This document shows, piece by piece, positions 34,526 to 42,671 of a stretch of 64,000 bases of DNA. The notes beneath the pieces were generated by a model. It searched no databases. It had not been told where the DNA came from and was given only the letters and a program-made list of their open reading frames with translations. The position numbers and the translations under genes were made by a program. This DNA is from a marine actinobacterium MedAcidi-G3 (GTDB lineage: Bacteria; Actinomycetota; Acidimicrobiia; Acidimicrobiales; Poriferisodalaceae). The DNA is taken from NCBI GenBank assembly GCA_000817105.1, contig JUEP01000008.1, positions 35,401-99,400 on the forward strand. The letters run 5' to 3'. Every line of letters begins with the position of its first letter. The stretch's first letter is position 1.

Positions 34526-35971
34526 CTAGGACTCCCCTAGGGTAGGGCTTGGGAGGCGCAGAACAGCCTCGGTGATTCTTCTCGAAATTCCTGCAATGGT
34601 GGCCTCGGCGATCTGTCGATCGTCAAAGTCATCACCCTCCAGAAGTACCGCAACAACGACCTCGGGACGTGTCACCGGTGCTAATGAAACCATCCAGAGA
34701 TGATTGCTTTGTGAAAATGATGAAGCCAATAAACCGCCCATTGGAACATCATTTAATTGAAGGCCGGCGGCGTCACCGTTTATAACGTTCTCAGATAGCA
34801 ACCCAAGTAATTCTGAAGCGGTTTCTTTCGAAACAGACTGGTTGAGGACTTGTGTCTCAAAGTTATGAGTAATGGAACCATCATGAGCTCGGACCCGGTT
34901 GACTAATCGAGGTTGGATTTGGCTTCCACCATTACTGATAGTGGCGAAAAGAGTTGCAACTTGCAATGGCGTTAGCCTCATCGACATCCCAACCGCCGCG
35001 TGGGAAGCAGAAGAAGCCAAGCTTGCTGGACTAGCTGTCCCCGGTAAAGAATTCTGTGACTGCAACGGGTCATTATCGATGAGACCAAATCGTTTGGTCA
35101 CATCTTTTAGTGAGTCATAACCAATTTCGTTTCCAATAGTCGCCCAGCCAGATCTACAACTATTAATCATGAGAGATTTGATAGTGCCGCCGCATTTGTT
35201 TCCATCTGGATTGGTGATAATCGGCAGATCTGAGCTGGCTGGAAAGGTTTCAGTTGTTGGGATAATGATGTCGCTGAGGTTATTTTCGATGGCTGCAGCA
35301 GCAGTAACAACAGTGAACAGTGAGCCGATCTCAACGCCTTGGTACTCAGCTCGATTTTGTAAGGGCTGAGCAGAGTCAGAATCCAATGTGTTGAAGTCGA
35401 TTGCTGCGGCGCTTAGGTCATGAGATGCGAGGTGATTCGGATCAAAATGTGGGTTGCTCCACATTCCCCAAATAGAGCCAGTGTCAGGTTCGATAACTAC
35501 GACTGTTCCTTCATGACCGGCCATAGCGGCCCGGGTAACGAGTTGAACATCATGCCTGAGCGATAACTCAACTTGCCCTGTGCGCGCTTGGTCGATGAAT
35601 AAATCACGGGTGTCCTGTATGCGGACTGATAGGTCGTTGCCGGCTAAGAAGCCGTTATGGCTCCGCTCTATCCCACTGCCTCCGTGTTCCGCTGAAATGA
35701 AGCCGACTACCTGGGAGTACAGAGACCCATAAGGGTATTGGCGTAGACGATTACGTGGGCCGCTTACAGCTACGGTTTTGGCAATGATTTCCCCGTCGGC
35801 AGTTTGGATTGAGCCTCTCGGAGCGTCAAAGTCCAACCTAATCTGTCGACTATTTTCAGGGTGCTTTCTTATATTTTCTGCGCTGACGATCTGAACCATC
35901 TCCAGCCGAAAAAACAAGAGACCGTATACGGCGAGAAAAGCAATTCCTACGTGGACTAAGCGGCGAGTCAT
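34526..35971 (-). CDS. pbpA: PbpA-type penicillin-binding protein homologue with degenerate active site
   Basis: A 481-residue class B PBP homologue: an N-terminal membrane anchor (residues 6-22), the dimerisation-domain motif APRGSI near 50-54, and a full-length transpeptidase-like domain. All three catalytic motifs are altered. The SxxK position reads S217-L-F-T220, so the general-base Lys is Thr. SxN reads S271-C-R273. The KTG box region reads V409-P-M-G-G-L-L-A-S-S with no Lys at all. The fold context around each is kept (VVTAAAAIE; WMVSLAP). Length is close to mycobacterial PbpA, with no frameshift or stop. Its ATG overlaps the rodA stop (ATGA) and pknB follows 19 bases later. It is therefore likely a structural partner of RodA rather than a cross-linking enzyme; identity as PbpA orthologue is from synteny. 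Confidence 0.85.
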   Translation of the reverse strand: MTRRLVHVGIAFLAVYGLLFFRLEMVQIVSAENIRKHPENSRQIRLDFDAPRGSIQTADGEIIAKTVAVSGPRNRLRQYPYGSLYSQVVGFISAEHGGSGIERSHNGFLAGNDLSVRIQDTRDLFIDQARTGQVELSLRHDVQLVTRAAMAGHEGTVVVIEPDTGSIWGMWSNPHFDPNHLASHDLSAAAIDFNTLDSDSAQPLQNRAEYQGVEIGSLFTVVTAAAAIENNLSDIIIPTTETFPASSDLPIITNPDGNKCGGTIKSLMINSCRSGWATIGNEIGYDSLKDVTKRFGLIDNDPLQSQNSLPGTASPASLASSASHAAVGMSMRLTPLQVATLFATISNGGSQIQPRLVNRVRAHDGSITHNFETQVLNQSVSKETASELLGLLSENVINGDAAGLQLNDVPMGGLLASSFSQSNHLWMVSLAPVTRPEVVVAVLLEGDDFDDRQIAEATIAGISRRITEAVLRLPSPTLGES

Positions 35972-37305
35972 GCTGTGCTCTCTGGCTTAGGTGAGATGTG
36001 GGGAAGAATTTGAGTTGGATCGGGCGCGTCTGGAGCCGTTTCAGAAATCTTCAGTAGGAAAGCTAAGGCAATACTGCATGTGAACAGAACTGACCCGTTA
36101 GAGGAAACAAAAGGTAACGAGACGTCGTTGGGAGGAAGAAGTCGAAGCGCTACGGCGATAGGTGCCCACGCCTGGCTGGCAAAAAAGATTGCGATCCCGA
36201 TGGCTGATAGGCCTTCGAACTCTTGTCGAGCGACAGTAGCCAAGCTTAATGCGACGCCTGTAAGCAATAAAAAGCTTGATAAAACGGCGGAGCCGCCGAT
36301 AAAGCCGAGTTCCTCAGCAATAGGAACGAACGCCAATTGATCGGTTGCCCCAGCAACCCAATCTGCAGCTCCTTCTCCTGGACCTGTTCCGGTCAGGCCT
36401 CCTCCCGCAAGAGAAAATGTTGAGCGATAAATAGCTTCCCCGAATTGCGGATTCGACCATGGGTCTGTCCAGGCGGCGAAACGTTCTTGCAGTTCCGGCA
36501 CATTGTTAACGGCTAAAAGCACTGAGCCAATAATCGCTGTCAAAAAAACTGCTAGATCAAGGGGTCGACCAACCGCGACCCACCACATCGAAAGAAATAT
36601 GGCGACGATGATAAATGCTGAACTTATGTCGCTTTGAAAGATCACTGCAATTGAAGCAATTAACCAAGCGCCGATGAGGGGAATAAAGCGGGAAGGATCG
36701 CCTTCTAGCGGTTCAGCTTGACCCAAATATTCTGCTGTGTTTCGTGAACGGTAAGTGGCAAGCCATCCCGCGAAAAAAATGATTAAGCAGAGAGTGCCTA
36801 GCGGGCCCGGATCGATGGCCACAGAACTAATTTGGAATGATCGGTATGAGCCAATTTCTCCGTCAATTAGTTTCATCACCGTGGGAACGAAAATGAGTAA
36901 CAAACCGATTAAGCCAAGTGGTCTTTGAAAGTTTTTGAGCCGTTTGAAGTCTCGAATCCCCGCTATTACTGAGATGAAGCCACAAGTTGAGAAGGCACTC
37001 CAGACTAAGTGGCCTATCAGGAGGTCGGAGTCAATCCTGAGAACGAACGCGATGCCAATACCTTGCAAGAATGCCGTGATTGGGAAAAGTAAACCGTTAG
37101 CGCTAGGCGCCCATTTTCTGAGGGACAGATGACTGACTGCCCACAACACTAGTAACACGGCTAAGTAGGGGATAGCCGACCAGTCAATGTTTGGACTCTC
37201 GGCAACGGCTGCAATGGCAACAGTTGTCAATGTGATGAAAGCAGCAAGTAACAGAAGAGTTAGTTCAACTATCCGCTGATGATTCACCTCAGCTACCGTC
37301 CACAC
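35968..37305 (-). CDS. rodA: RodA/FtsW-type peptidoglycan glycosyltransferase (SEDS)
   Basis: A 445-residue polytopic SEDS protein with roughly ten to twelve membrane segments, polymerising lipid II glycan strands with a class B PBP partner. The large-loop motif GGLTGTGPGEG and the conserved Asp of the TDQLAF segment (equivalent to TDFIF), followed by IAEELGFIGG, are intact, so the enzyme should be active. The reported GTG at 37305 overlaps pstP by 17 bases; an alternative GTG at 37287 starts just after the pstP stop. Coupled to the PbpA-like gene by an ATGA overlap. Confidence 0.9.
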   Translation of the reverse strand: MWTVAEVNHQRIVELTLLLLAAFITLTTVAIAAVAESPNIDWSAIPYLAVLLVLWAVSHLSLRKWAPSANGLLFPITAFLQGIGIAFVLRIDSDLLIGHLVWSAFSTCGFISVIAGIRDFKRLKNFQRPLGLIGLLLIFVPTVMKLIDGEIGSYRSFQISSVAIDPGPLGTLCLIIFFAGWLATYRSRNTAEYLGQAEPLEGDPSRFIPLIGAWLIASIAVIFQSDISSAFIIVAIFLSMWWVAVGRPLDLAVFLTAIIGSVLLAVNNVPELQERFAAWTDPWSNPQFGEAIYRSTFSLAGGGLTGTGPGEGAADWVAGATDQLAFVPIAEELGFIGGSAVLSSFLLLTGVALSLATVARQEFEGLSAIGIAIFFASQAWAPIAVALRLLPPNDVSLPFVSSNGSVLFTCSIALAFLLKISETAPDAPDPTQILPHISPKPESTA

Positions 37306-38518
37306 CTTTGACTAGCCGACTCCTGAGATTTGCGACAAAAGTTTTTGCGTTGTCTAGGTCGAGCATTTGCTCACCGTTGGCTAATCGTTGTCGATCCTGT
37401 TCTGCTAGCTGAACGGTTTGTATGTCTGTCCAATGTTCAAGTGTCGGTTCAAACCAAAGGAGGCCGCCTATACGTCCCTTTTGGATAACAACATGATTAG
37501 CGACAATGCCTACGTGGTAGCTGGAACGGGCATACAAACCGATAGCTGTAACCATTGCAGCGCTACTAAATAAAAGAACCAAAGAAATTATGACAGCACC
37601 CAGCTTTACGTGGACACGGTCAGATAACCAACTTCTCTTTTTAGTATTTGATTTCTGCTCGAGTTGGTTAGAGAAATTTTCTGAATCGCCTATCGGGGTA
37701 TTTGCTTCGTCGGGAGAGCTACTGATCCGACCTTGGGATTCACTGGTCCCTGAGGACAGAGGCGGTTCATCGGGATCGATTACTTCTACTTGAACATCAA
37801 CAATTAGGACTGTTGAGTTGTCTCTTCCTCCGCGTTCGTTGGCCAAGCCAACTAGGGCTTTGGCGGTAGTACTTGGGTCCTTATCGAATCTCAGCTGTTC
37901 GGCTATCTCTAGGTCTGCAAGCTCGTTGGTAAGGCCATCGCTGCAAAGCATGAAACGGTCTCCGCTGACTGGCTCAAGTAACCATTCGTCTATCTCGACT
38001 TCTGCATGAACTCCAATGGCACGAGTCAGCATGTTTCGATAGGGATGAGCCTGTGCAGCGTCATCATCAAGTTCGCCGCGGCGTACGAGCTCCGCAACGT
38101 AGCTGTGATCCTCAGTTAGTTGTTCAAGTTGACCATCTCGATGCCGGTAGACCCGAGAATCGCCGACGTTGAGTATGACAAATTGGTGGGTGTTGGCCTC
38201 TTGGCTCACTGCCAATGTGGTCAGTGTTGTGCCCATACCGTGAAGCTCTGCTTCTTCAAGTGCAGTTTGGTGAACCACGCGATTGGCCTCGGCGACTGCC
38301 TCGCGAAGTTGTTCTCGGTCTGAGCGCTCTGCGTTTGTGAGAGTGCGGACAGCAAGATTCGCAGCAACCTCTCCACCTTGATGGCCGCCCATCCCATCGG
38401 CTACAACGAATAATCCTGAATCCGCGTACATAGCATCTTGATTGTTGGCGCGAATCCTTCCTTGATCTGTTGCACCTCCCCACGTCAGACGCAGTCTGCG
38501 CATTGGTGTTGAGTTCAT
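37289..38518 (-). CDS. pstP: PP2C-family Ser/Thr protein phosphatase PstP
   Basis: A 409-residue membrane phosphatase that removes phosphates placed by PknB. The cytosolic PP2C domain has the metal-binding motifs VVADGMGGHQGGE (Asp41), NVGDSR, SDGLTN and GRDNST, all intact. An acidic linker leads to one membrane helix near residues 300-325 and a short extracytoplasmic tail. Length is somewhat below the mycobacterial protein (about 510). It starts inside the fhaB stop (ATGA overlap) and its stop overlaps the rodA start, so it is translationally coupled to both. Confidence 0.93.
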   Translation of the reverse strand: MNSTPMRRLRLTWGGATDQGRIRANNQDAMYADSGLFVVADGMGGHQGGEVAANLAVRTLTNAERSDREQLREAVAEANRVVHQTALEEAELHGMGTTLTTLAVSQEANTHQFVILNVGDSRVYRHRDGQLEQLTEDHSYVAELVRRGELDDDAAQAHPYRNMLTRAIGVHAEVEIDEWLLEPVSGDRFMLCSDGLTNELADLEIAEQLRFDKDPSTTAKALVGLANERGGRDNSTVLIVDVQVEVIDPDEPPLSSGTSESQGRISSSPDEANTPIGDSENFSNQLEQKSNTKKRSWLSDRVHVKLGAVIISLVLLFSSAAMVTAIGLYARSSYHVGIVANHVVIQKGRIGGLLWFEPTLEHWTDIQTVQLAEQDRQRLANGEQMLDLDNAKTFVANLRSRLVKGVDGS

Positions 38519-38955
38519 GGCATGACCTCAAAAACGGTTGAACCAACTTGAAGATGATCACCTGTTCGCAGTGTCGTAGCTGAAGAAACCTTCTGTCGGT
38601 TCAAATATGTGCCATTGGTCGAACCCAGATCCTCCAAGACATGCCCGCCTTCGCGCCGGAATATTCGAGCGTGGATTTGGCTGGCGTAGCTGTCATCAAT
38701 GGTGACATCGCAGGTGGCTGCTCGACCGATTGTCAGTTCGAGATTTAGTTCGTGTCGTTGTCCACTCAAGGTTTCAGGAGTTCTGACTATTAGAACGCTT
38801 GCTTGCCTGCTGTTTCTGGCGAAGCGGTTTCCGCGAGCGCGAGTTTCTCGGGTTGGTTTGATACCTACCCAAATAGCTCGAATGACTCTGAACAGAAACA
38901 GATGTATGAGCACTAGGAGGAGAATCGTTAAAAGTCTTACAAGTTGAGGCGACAT
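38515..38955 (-). CDS. fhaB: FHA-domain protein FhaB (FipA)
   Basis: A 146-residue protein with an N-terminal membrane anchor (residues about 6-26, LTILLLVLIHLFLFRVI) and one C-terminal FHA domain that reads phosphothreonine. FHA landmarks are TIGRAATCDVTIDD, SQIHARI and LGSTNGTYLN. In mycobacteria FipA links PknB signalling to septal and cell-wall proteins. One base separates it from fhaA upstream, and it overlaps pstP downstream. Confidence 0.9.
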   Translation of the reverse strand: MSPQLVRLLTILLLVLIHLFLFRVIRAIWVGIKPTRETRARGNRFARNSRQASVLIVRTPETLSGQRHELNLELTIGRAATCDVTIDDSYASQIHARIFRREGGHVLEDLGSTNGTYLNRQKVSSATTLRTGDHLQVGSTVFEVMP

Positions 38956-39597
38956 TTACACGACCTCAACTCGCAACTCGTGATCTCCAATGGTCACAAT
39001 GTCGGCATGCAGCAATCGGTGGTTGTCGATTGCTATGCCATTTACCATCGTGCCGTTCGTAGAGCCAAGGTCAACGATGAAGAGTCCATGTTGGTCTGCT
39101 CGGATTTCAGCGTGATGGCGGCTTACGTTTGAACCAGCTAATACAACGCCGCAGTCGTCGTTGCGCCCGAGCAGCTGGGGTGTCGAAATAGAAATCCTGA
39201 GTCCATCGGAGGTAACCAAAATAGCTTCATCGCCGATTGGGGCGTCCCGGAATTCACCAGAAATGTCGCAGCGCCCATTGCGGAAGCTTGGGTTGGTGGC
39301 AAAGTCGATAGATAGGGGACCGGTGAATCCGTAGCCATTCGATCGGGCATAGTTATGAGCAACTTCGACGAGCTGGCGACGTAGCGTTTCTTCGGCGTTG
39401 CCGTACCGGTTTCGGTCTTTTGGCGAGAACGCAACGATTAAATGATTGGGAACGATTGGATGGCCGTGGGTGTCATTCGTTTGCTCCTTTTGGAGAAGAC
39501 GATTGATTTTTCGTGCAACTGTCATTGGGCTTACCGCAGTGCGAAAAATGCGCGAGGAGGCCGCGACCATTTTGTTGGATACACCTTGGAAACCCAT
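38956..39597 (-). CDS. fhaA: FhaA-type protein: DUF3662 plus FHA domain
   Basis: A 213-residue protein with a DUF3662 N-terminal domain (VPNHLIVAFSPKDRNRY) and a C-terminal FHA domain (LLGRNDDCGVVLAGSNVSRHHAEI, LGSTNGTMVNG). The mycobacterial protein has a long linker between these domains (about 530 residues total), so this is a compact version. The ATG at 39597 is chosen because the DUF3662 family starts with MGxxx there; the ORF runs back to 39663. In mycobacteria FhaA binds MviN and pseudokinase-linked partners to regulate peptidoglycan precursor export. First gene of the block. Confidence 0.85.
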   Translation of the reverse strand: MGFQGVSNKMVAASSRIFRTAVSPMTVARKINRLLQKEQTNDTHGHPIVPNHLIVAFSPKDRNRYGNAEETLRRQLVEVAHNYARSNGYGFTGPLSIDFATNPSFRNGRCDISGEFRDAPIGDEAILVTSDGLRISISTPQLLGRNDDCGVVLAGSNVSRHHAEIRADQHGLFIVDLGSTNGTMVNGIAIDNHRLLHADIVTIGDHELRVEVV

Positions 39598-39741
39598 TGA
39601 GATATGAGTGTACGACGGCGTGTCCAGCTGGAGGGTTCGCCGTTCGTTAACCTGGCAGATCAACGCTTTGGAAGAAATTGGTTAACTAGCTACTCGTTGG
39701 TGGGGTATCAGTTAGCTGGTTCGAGATGAGCCTGCTGAAAT

Positions 39742-40017
39742 TTACTCAGGGAAAGCTTTGGAGAGAAGATCTAAACGGTTGTTGATTGCTCCAATCCTTG
39801 TTTCGATTTCTTTGAGGTCAGCTTCGTATTCGATCCCGTCTTGCTGAATACCGTTGTTGCCAGCTAACAGTGAACGAACTTCGTCTTGGCTGATGTTTAG
39901 ATATTTAGAAATACGTTGGATCTGATCTTCGGGAAGGCGGCGACGTACCCCGAAACTAGAGGTATCTACGAAATCAGAGATTGCTTGTATTTGCTCCGGT
40001 GAGAACTGATAATCCAC
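39742..40017 (-). CDS. Small hypothetical helical protein
   Basis: About 91 residues from the GTG at 40017, which has aaggtga some 7 bases upstream; the longer ORF to 40185 runs through a tRNA and is rejected. The sequence is polar and helical, with two short helix-turn-like units (QIQAISDFVDTSSFGVRRRLPEDQIQRISKYLN) and a C-terminal coiled-coil-like stretch (ADLKEIETRIGAINNRLDLL). Not recognised as a known family. It lies between tRNA-Leu and the fhaA promoter region on the minus strand. Confidence 0.55.
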   Translation of the reverse strand: MDYQFSPEQIQAISDFVDTSSFGVRRRLPEDQIQRISKYLNISQDEVRSLLAGNNGIQQDGIEYEADLKEIETRIGAINNRLDLLSKAFPE

Positions 40018-40100
40018 AACGGTCACCTTATTCACCTTCGCTAAAAAGAGGACTCTGCGTAAGAAACTTGTTGGACAGCTAGCCTTGAGCTTTGCATTTA

Positions 40101-40184
40101 GCGCGAGTGGCGGAATTGGCAGACGCGCAGGCTTCAGGTGCCTGTGCCCGTAAGGGTGTGAGGGTTCAAGTCCCTCCTCGCGCA
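40101..40184 (+). tRNA. tRNA-Leu (CAG)
   Basis: An 84-base class II tRNA. The acceptor arms are GCGCGAG and CTCGCGC with discriminator A. The anticodon stem CAGGC/GCCTG holds a 7-base loop with anticodon CAG. The variable arm is long and the T-loop GTTCAAG is present. The 3-prime CCA is not encoded. Confidence 0.95.
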
Positions 40185-40248
40185 CTAAACCTACAACTAC
40201 CGGCTAGAAGTAACGCCGCCCTTTAATCGTGTGGAAAGCTCGCACTAT

Positions 40249-40632
40249 ATGAACGAGAAGAGTTCTCAGATGGCAAGCAATGACGATATAGCTGCAGCGT
40301 TGGCGCAATTCAACACTGGTGTCGCTACGAGCCGTGAGTTGGACAAAGAAGCGAAAGCTATTGCTAAGGCCGAAAAACGACGTGACTTAGCTGCCCAGAA
40401 ACTTAAAGAGTTGATGGAAAACGATGCGAACGGGCCGGACCGAGCAACTCTTGAAGAGGAATACCGAACGGCGGTCGATGACTTGACCCGTCTCTCCAAT
40501 CCCAATTCGGATGACCGCGAGTCGAGCGTTGAACAGGGTGTTGATTCGGTAGCTGCTGAAACTACGCCAACCCAAGAATCGTCTGAAGATCCGGTTCAAG
40601 AAGGCGAGAATGAGGATCAACAAACGGCTTAA
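40249..40632 (+). CDS. Hypothetical acidic coiled-coil protein
   Basis: About 127 residues from the ATG at 40249; ATG 40270 is an alternative, with gagaagag upstream. Charged and Ala-rich helices (RELDKEAKAIAKAEKRRDLAAQKL) suggest a coiled coil, followed by an acidic, Ser/Gln/Glu-rich disordered tail. No known domain recognised. Convergent with ogt: the two stop codons overlap in TTAA, so transcripts from the two genes are complementary at their ends. Confidence 0.55.
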   Translation: MNEKSSQMASNDDIAAALAQFNTGVATSRELDKEAKAIAKAEKRRDLAAQKLKELMENDANGPDRATLEEEYRTAVDDLTRLSNPNSDDRESSVEQGVDSVAAETTPTQESSEDPVQEGENEDQQTA

Positions 40633-41132
40633 CTGGCCGACTTTGTTATCGCCCCTTCGAGCAAGAGTAAGTGTTTCTTTGCTTCTAAACCGCCAGCGAA
40701 ACCGGTGAGCGAACCATTCGTGCCAATTACACGGTGACAAGGAAGCACGATAGAAATAGGGTTTTTCCCGTTCGCGGCACCCACAGCTCTCATTGCTTGC
40801 GGCCGCCCGAGGTGCTCTGCTTGCTGCTTATAGGTCCAAGTGTCGCCGTAAGGAATGTTCGAAAGCGCCAACCAGGTGGCTCTCTGGAAATCGGTCCCTT
40901 GCAGGTCAAGAGGTAAATCAAAATGAGTTCTCTCGCCAGCAAAGTACTGTTCTAGTTGAAGTGAAGTTTTGGCCAGCACAGTGTCGGCGTCTGAAGCGAG
41001 CAACTCCATTGGAAGAGATATTCGATCCTTATCGTTAGGCCACAAGACAGCACGAAGGCCGATTTCGTTAGCGACAAGAGTGAGATCTCCTATTGGAGTC
41101 GGCAATTTCTGGAATAGGTGAATGTCGCTCAT
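40629..41132 (-). CDS. ogt: Methylated-DNA--protein-cysteine methyltransferase
   Basis: A 167-residue suicide repair protein that removes O6-alkyl groups from guanine onto its own cysteine. The active-site motif PCHRVIG, the preceding IPYGDTWTY and the helix-turn-helix Arg segment (GRPQAMRAVGAANGKNP) are all present. Length fits Ogt. Its ATG overlaps the alkA stop (ATGA), so the two alkylation-repair genes form a coupled pair. Confidence 0.92.
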   Translation of the reverse strand: MSDIHLFQKLPTPIGDLTLVANEIGLRAVLWPNDKDRISLPMELLASDADTVLAKTSLQLEQYFAGERTHFDLPLDLQGTDFQRATWLALSNIPYGDTWTYKQQAEHLGRPQAMRAVGAANGKNPISIVLPCHRVIGTNGSLTGFAGGLEAKKHLLLLEGAITKSAS

Positions 41133-41998
41133 CAGGTCCTCTTCACAACATCAGGTGCCTGCCACAGATGCTGCGCAACCCATGATCTAAACGGCCTCCA
41201 AATCATAGATCTGCTCGCTATCTGCTTTGGGCTGAGTTCGTGTTTTGTAAGCCGGTTAACAGATCGGAGTATCCCAAGGTCAGATGAGGGCATAGCGTCG
41301 TCATGCCCAAGTACGCGTATAGCTGACATGTGCGCTGTCCATGGACCGATACCCGGCAGAGCGCACCATTGTTTCTCTATTGCATCGAGATTTGCTGATG
41401 GTTCGAAATCGATAACTCCTGCGGCTACGGCCCGACTAAAGATTTGTATCGTCTTTTTTCTGCGTTCGGTGAGACCAAAGCCGTCTAGATCGGCTTCGGC
41501 AAGAACCTGAGCTGATGGGAAGGTTCGGTTTAAACCGGACACGTCGGACACCTGAAACCCCAACCTGGCGGTAATGCGTCCGCTTATTGTTGAAGCTGCT
41601 GCTACGGAGATTTGCTGACCAATGATGATCCGAATTGACGTTTCGAACGGGTCCCAGCACCTCGGAATCCGAACCCAAGGACGTTCAACCACTAATTCAC
41701 TGATGAATGAGTCTTGGGATAGATGGGCGACTGCTGGTGCTGGGTCTTCGTCAACGGCGAACAGATATCGAAGGCGATCCAGTTCCGAATCGAAGCCGTC
41801 GTGGGTTTTTGAATTGACGGTCACGTGTAAATGTCGGCCATCGTTAGCATCTCGAACACGGAAAATATTTGTTGTCTCATTGCTCACGGTAACTCTGGAA
41901 TAGACGTTGTTTTCGACATGTTCAACGTTCGGTGTTACCCGCGGCTTGAGATGATCGAGGACCTGTTGAAAAGAATACGGGCGGACGTATTCCACCAA
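41132..41998 (-). CDS. alkA: AlkA-type DNA-3-methyladenine glycosylase II
   Basis: A 288-residue HhH-GPD glycosylase removing alkylated bases. It has an AlkA N-terminal beta domain, the hairpin LPGIGPWTA, and the catalytic Asp in PSSDLGILR (equivalent to E. coli D238). The IIIGQQISVAAA helix is also typical. There is no Ada-type methyl-phosphotriester domain. Coupled to ogt by an ATGA overlap; 22 bases separate its start from the nitroreductase stop upstream. Confidence 0.9.
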   Translation of the reverse strand: MVEYVRPYSFQQVLDHLKPRVTPNVEHVENNVYSRVTVSNETTNIFRVRDANDGRHLHVTVNSKTHDGFDSELDRLRYLFAVDEDPAPAVAHLSQDSFISELVVERPWVRIPRCWDPFETSIRIIIGQQISVAAASTISGRITARLGFQVSDVSGLNRTFPSAQVLAEADLDGFGLTERRKKTIQIFSRAVAAGVIDFEPSANLDAIEKQWCALPGIGPWTAHMSAIRVLGHDDAMPSSDLGILRSVNRLTKHELSPKQIASRSMIWRPFRSWVAQHLWQAPDVVKRT

Positions 41999-42020
41999 TA
42001 GCTCCTGCTCCGATTCTGAG

Positions 42021-42671
42021 CTAGCGGACAGGTCGTTTCCAACTATTGAGGTAAGTCACCTCATCCACAGACCTTCTGGGCGCTGGATGAAAGGAATCAC
42101 CTGTATAAAAAGCCACTGGCAATAACGCGCATTGGCTCACCGTTTCAGGGATACCGAGAAGCTCAGCAATTTTTGCTTCGTGGGCGAGATGAAACGTCGT
42201 CCAAGTAGACCCAAGTCCACGTGCTCTTGCTGCCAGCTGGAAGCTCCAAACTCCGGGAAGAACCGATCCCCACCAACCTCCGGCTGAACCTTCTTCATTC
42301 TCGCCCGTTGGCGGTCGGTCAAGCCTTAGAGGAATGACCAATGCTGGCACCTCATGTAAATGTTCAATCAGATGAATCGACGAATCAATGACTCGGCTTG
42401 TTCGATCATCGGCGCGAACACCTGTACTCGCAGACAGATAAGGACGTCCCACTTCAGCGTAATAGTGAGCTATTTCTGCCTTTAGTTCAGGGTCGGTGAC
42501 AATGATCCACCGGTTCCGTTCAAGATTTCCACCAACTGGAGCGTGTCCTGCTACTTCAATGCAATCTAAGAGTAATTCTGTCGGTACTTCCCGCTCCAAA
42601 TCGAGCCTTTTCCGAACCTGTTTAGTTGTTGTAAGAAGGCGGTCCACCTCGTTTAGATCAAAGTCAGTCAT
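42021..42671 (-). CDS. Nitroreductase-family FMN oxidoreductase
   Basis: A 216-residue nitroreductase-family protein with VRKRLDL near residue 18, APVGGNLERNRW in the FMN region, and ARARGLGSTWTT at the C-terminal half. Same length as, and clearly homologous to, the gene at 4612-5262. Its start overlaps the gcdH-like stop (ATGA), so a functional link to the acyl-CoA dehydrogenase is likely: for instance reduction of an enoyl or quinoid side product (inference). Substrate unknown. Confidence 0.82.
   Translation of the reverse strand: MTDFDLNEVDRLLTTTKQVRKRLDLEREVPTELLLDCIEVAGHAPVGGNLERNRWIIVTDPELKAEIAHYYAEVGRPYLSASTGVRADDRTSRVIDSSIHLIEHLHEVPALVIPLRLDRPPTGENEEGSAGGWWGSVLPGVWSFQLAARARGLGSTWTTFHLAHEAKIAELLGIPETVSQCALLPVAFYTGDSFHPAPRRSVDEVTYLNSWKRPVR

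Noticed and set aside
40018..40185. N-terminal extension of the 91-residue gene up to 40185
   Set aside because: The extended frame runs through tRNA-Leu (40101-40184), so the start is placed after the tRNA at 40017.
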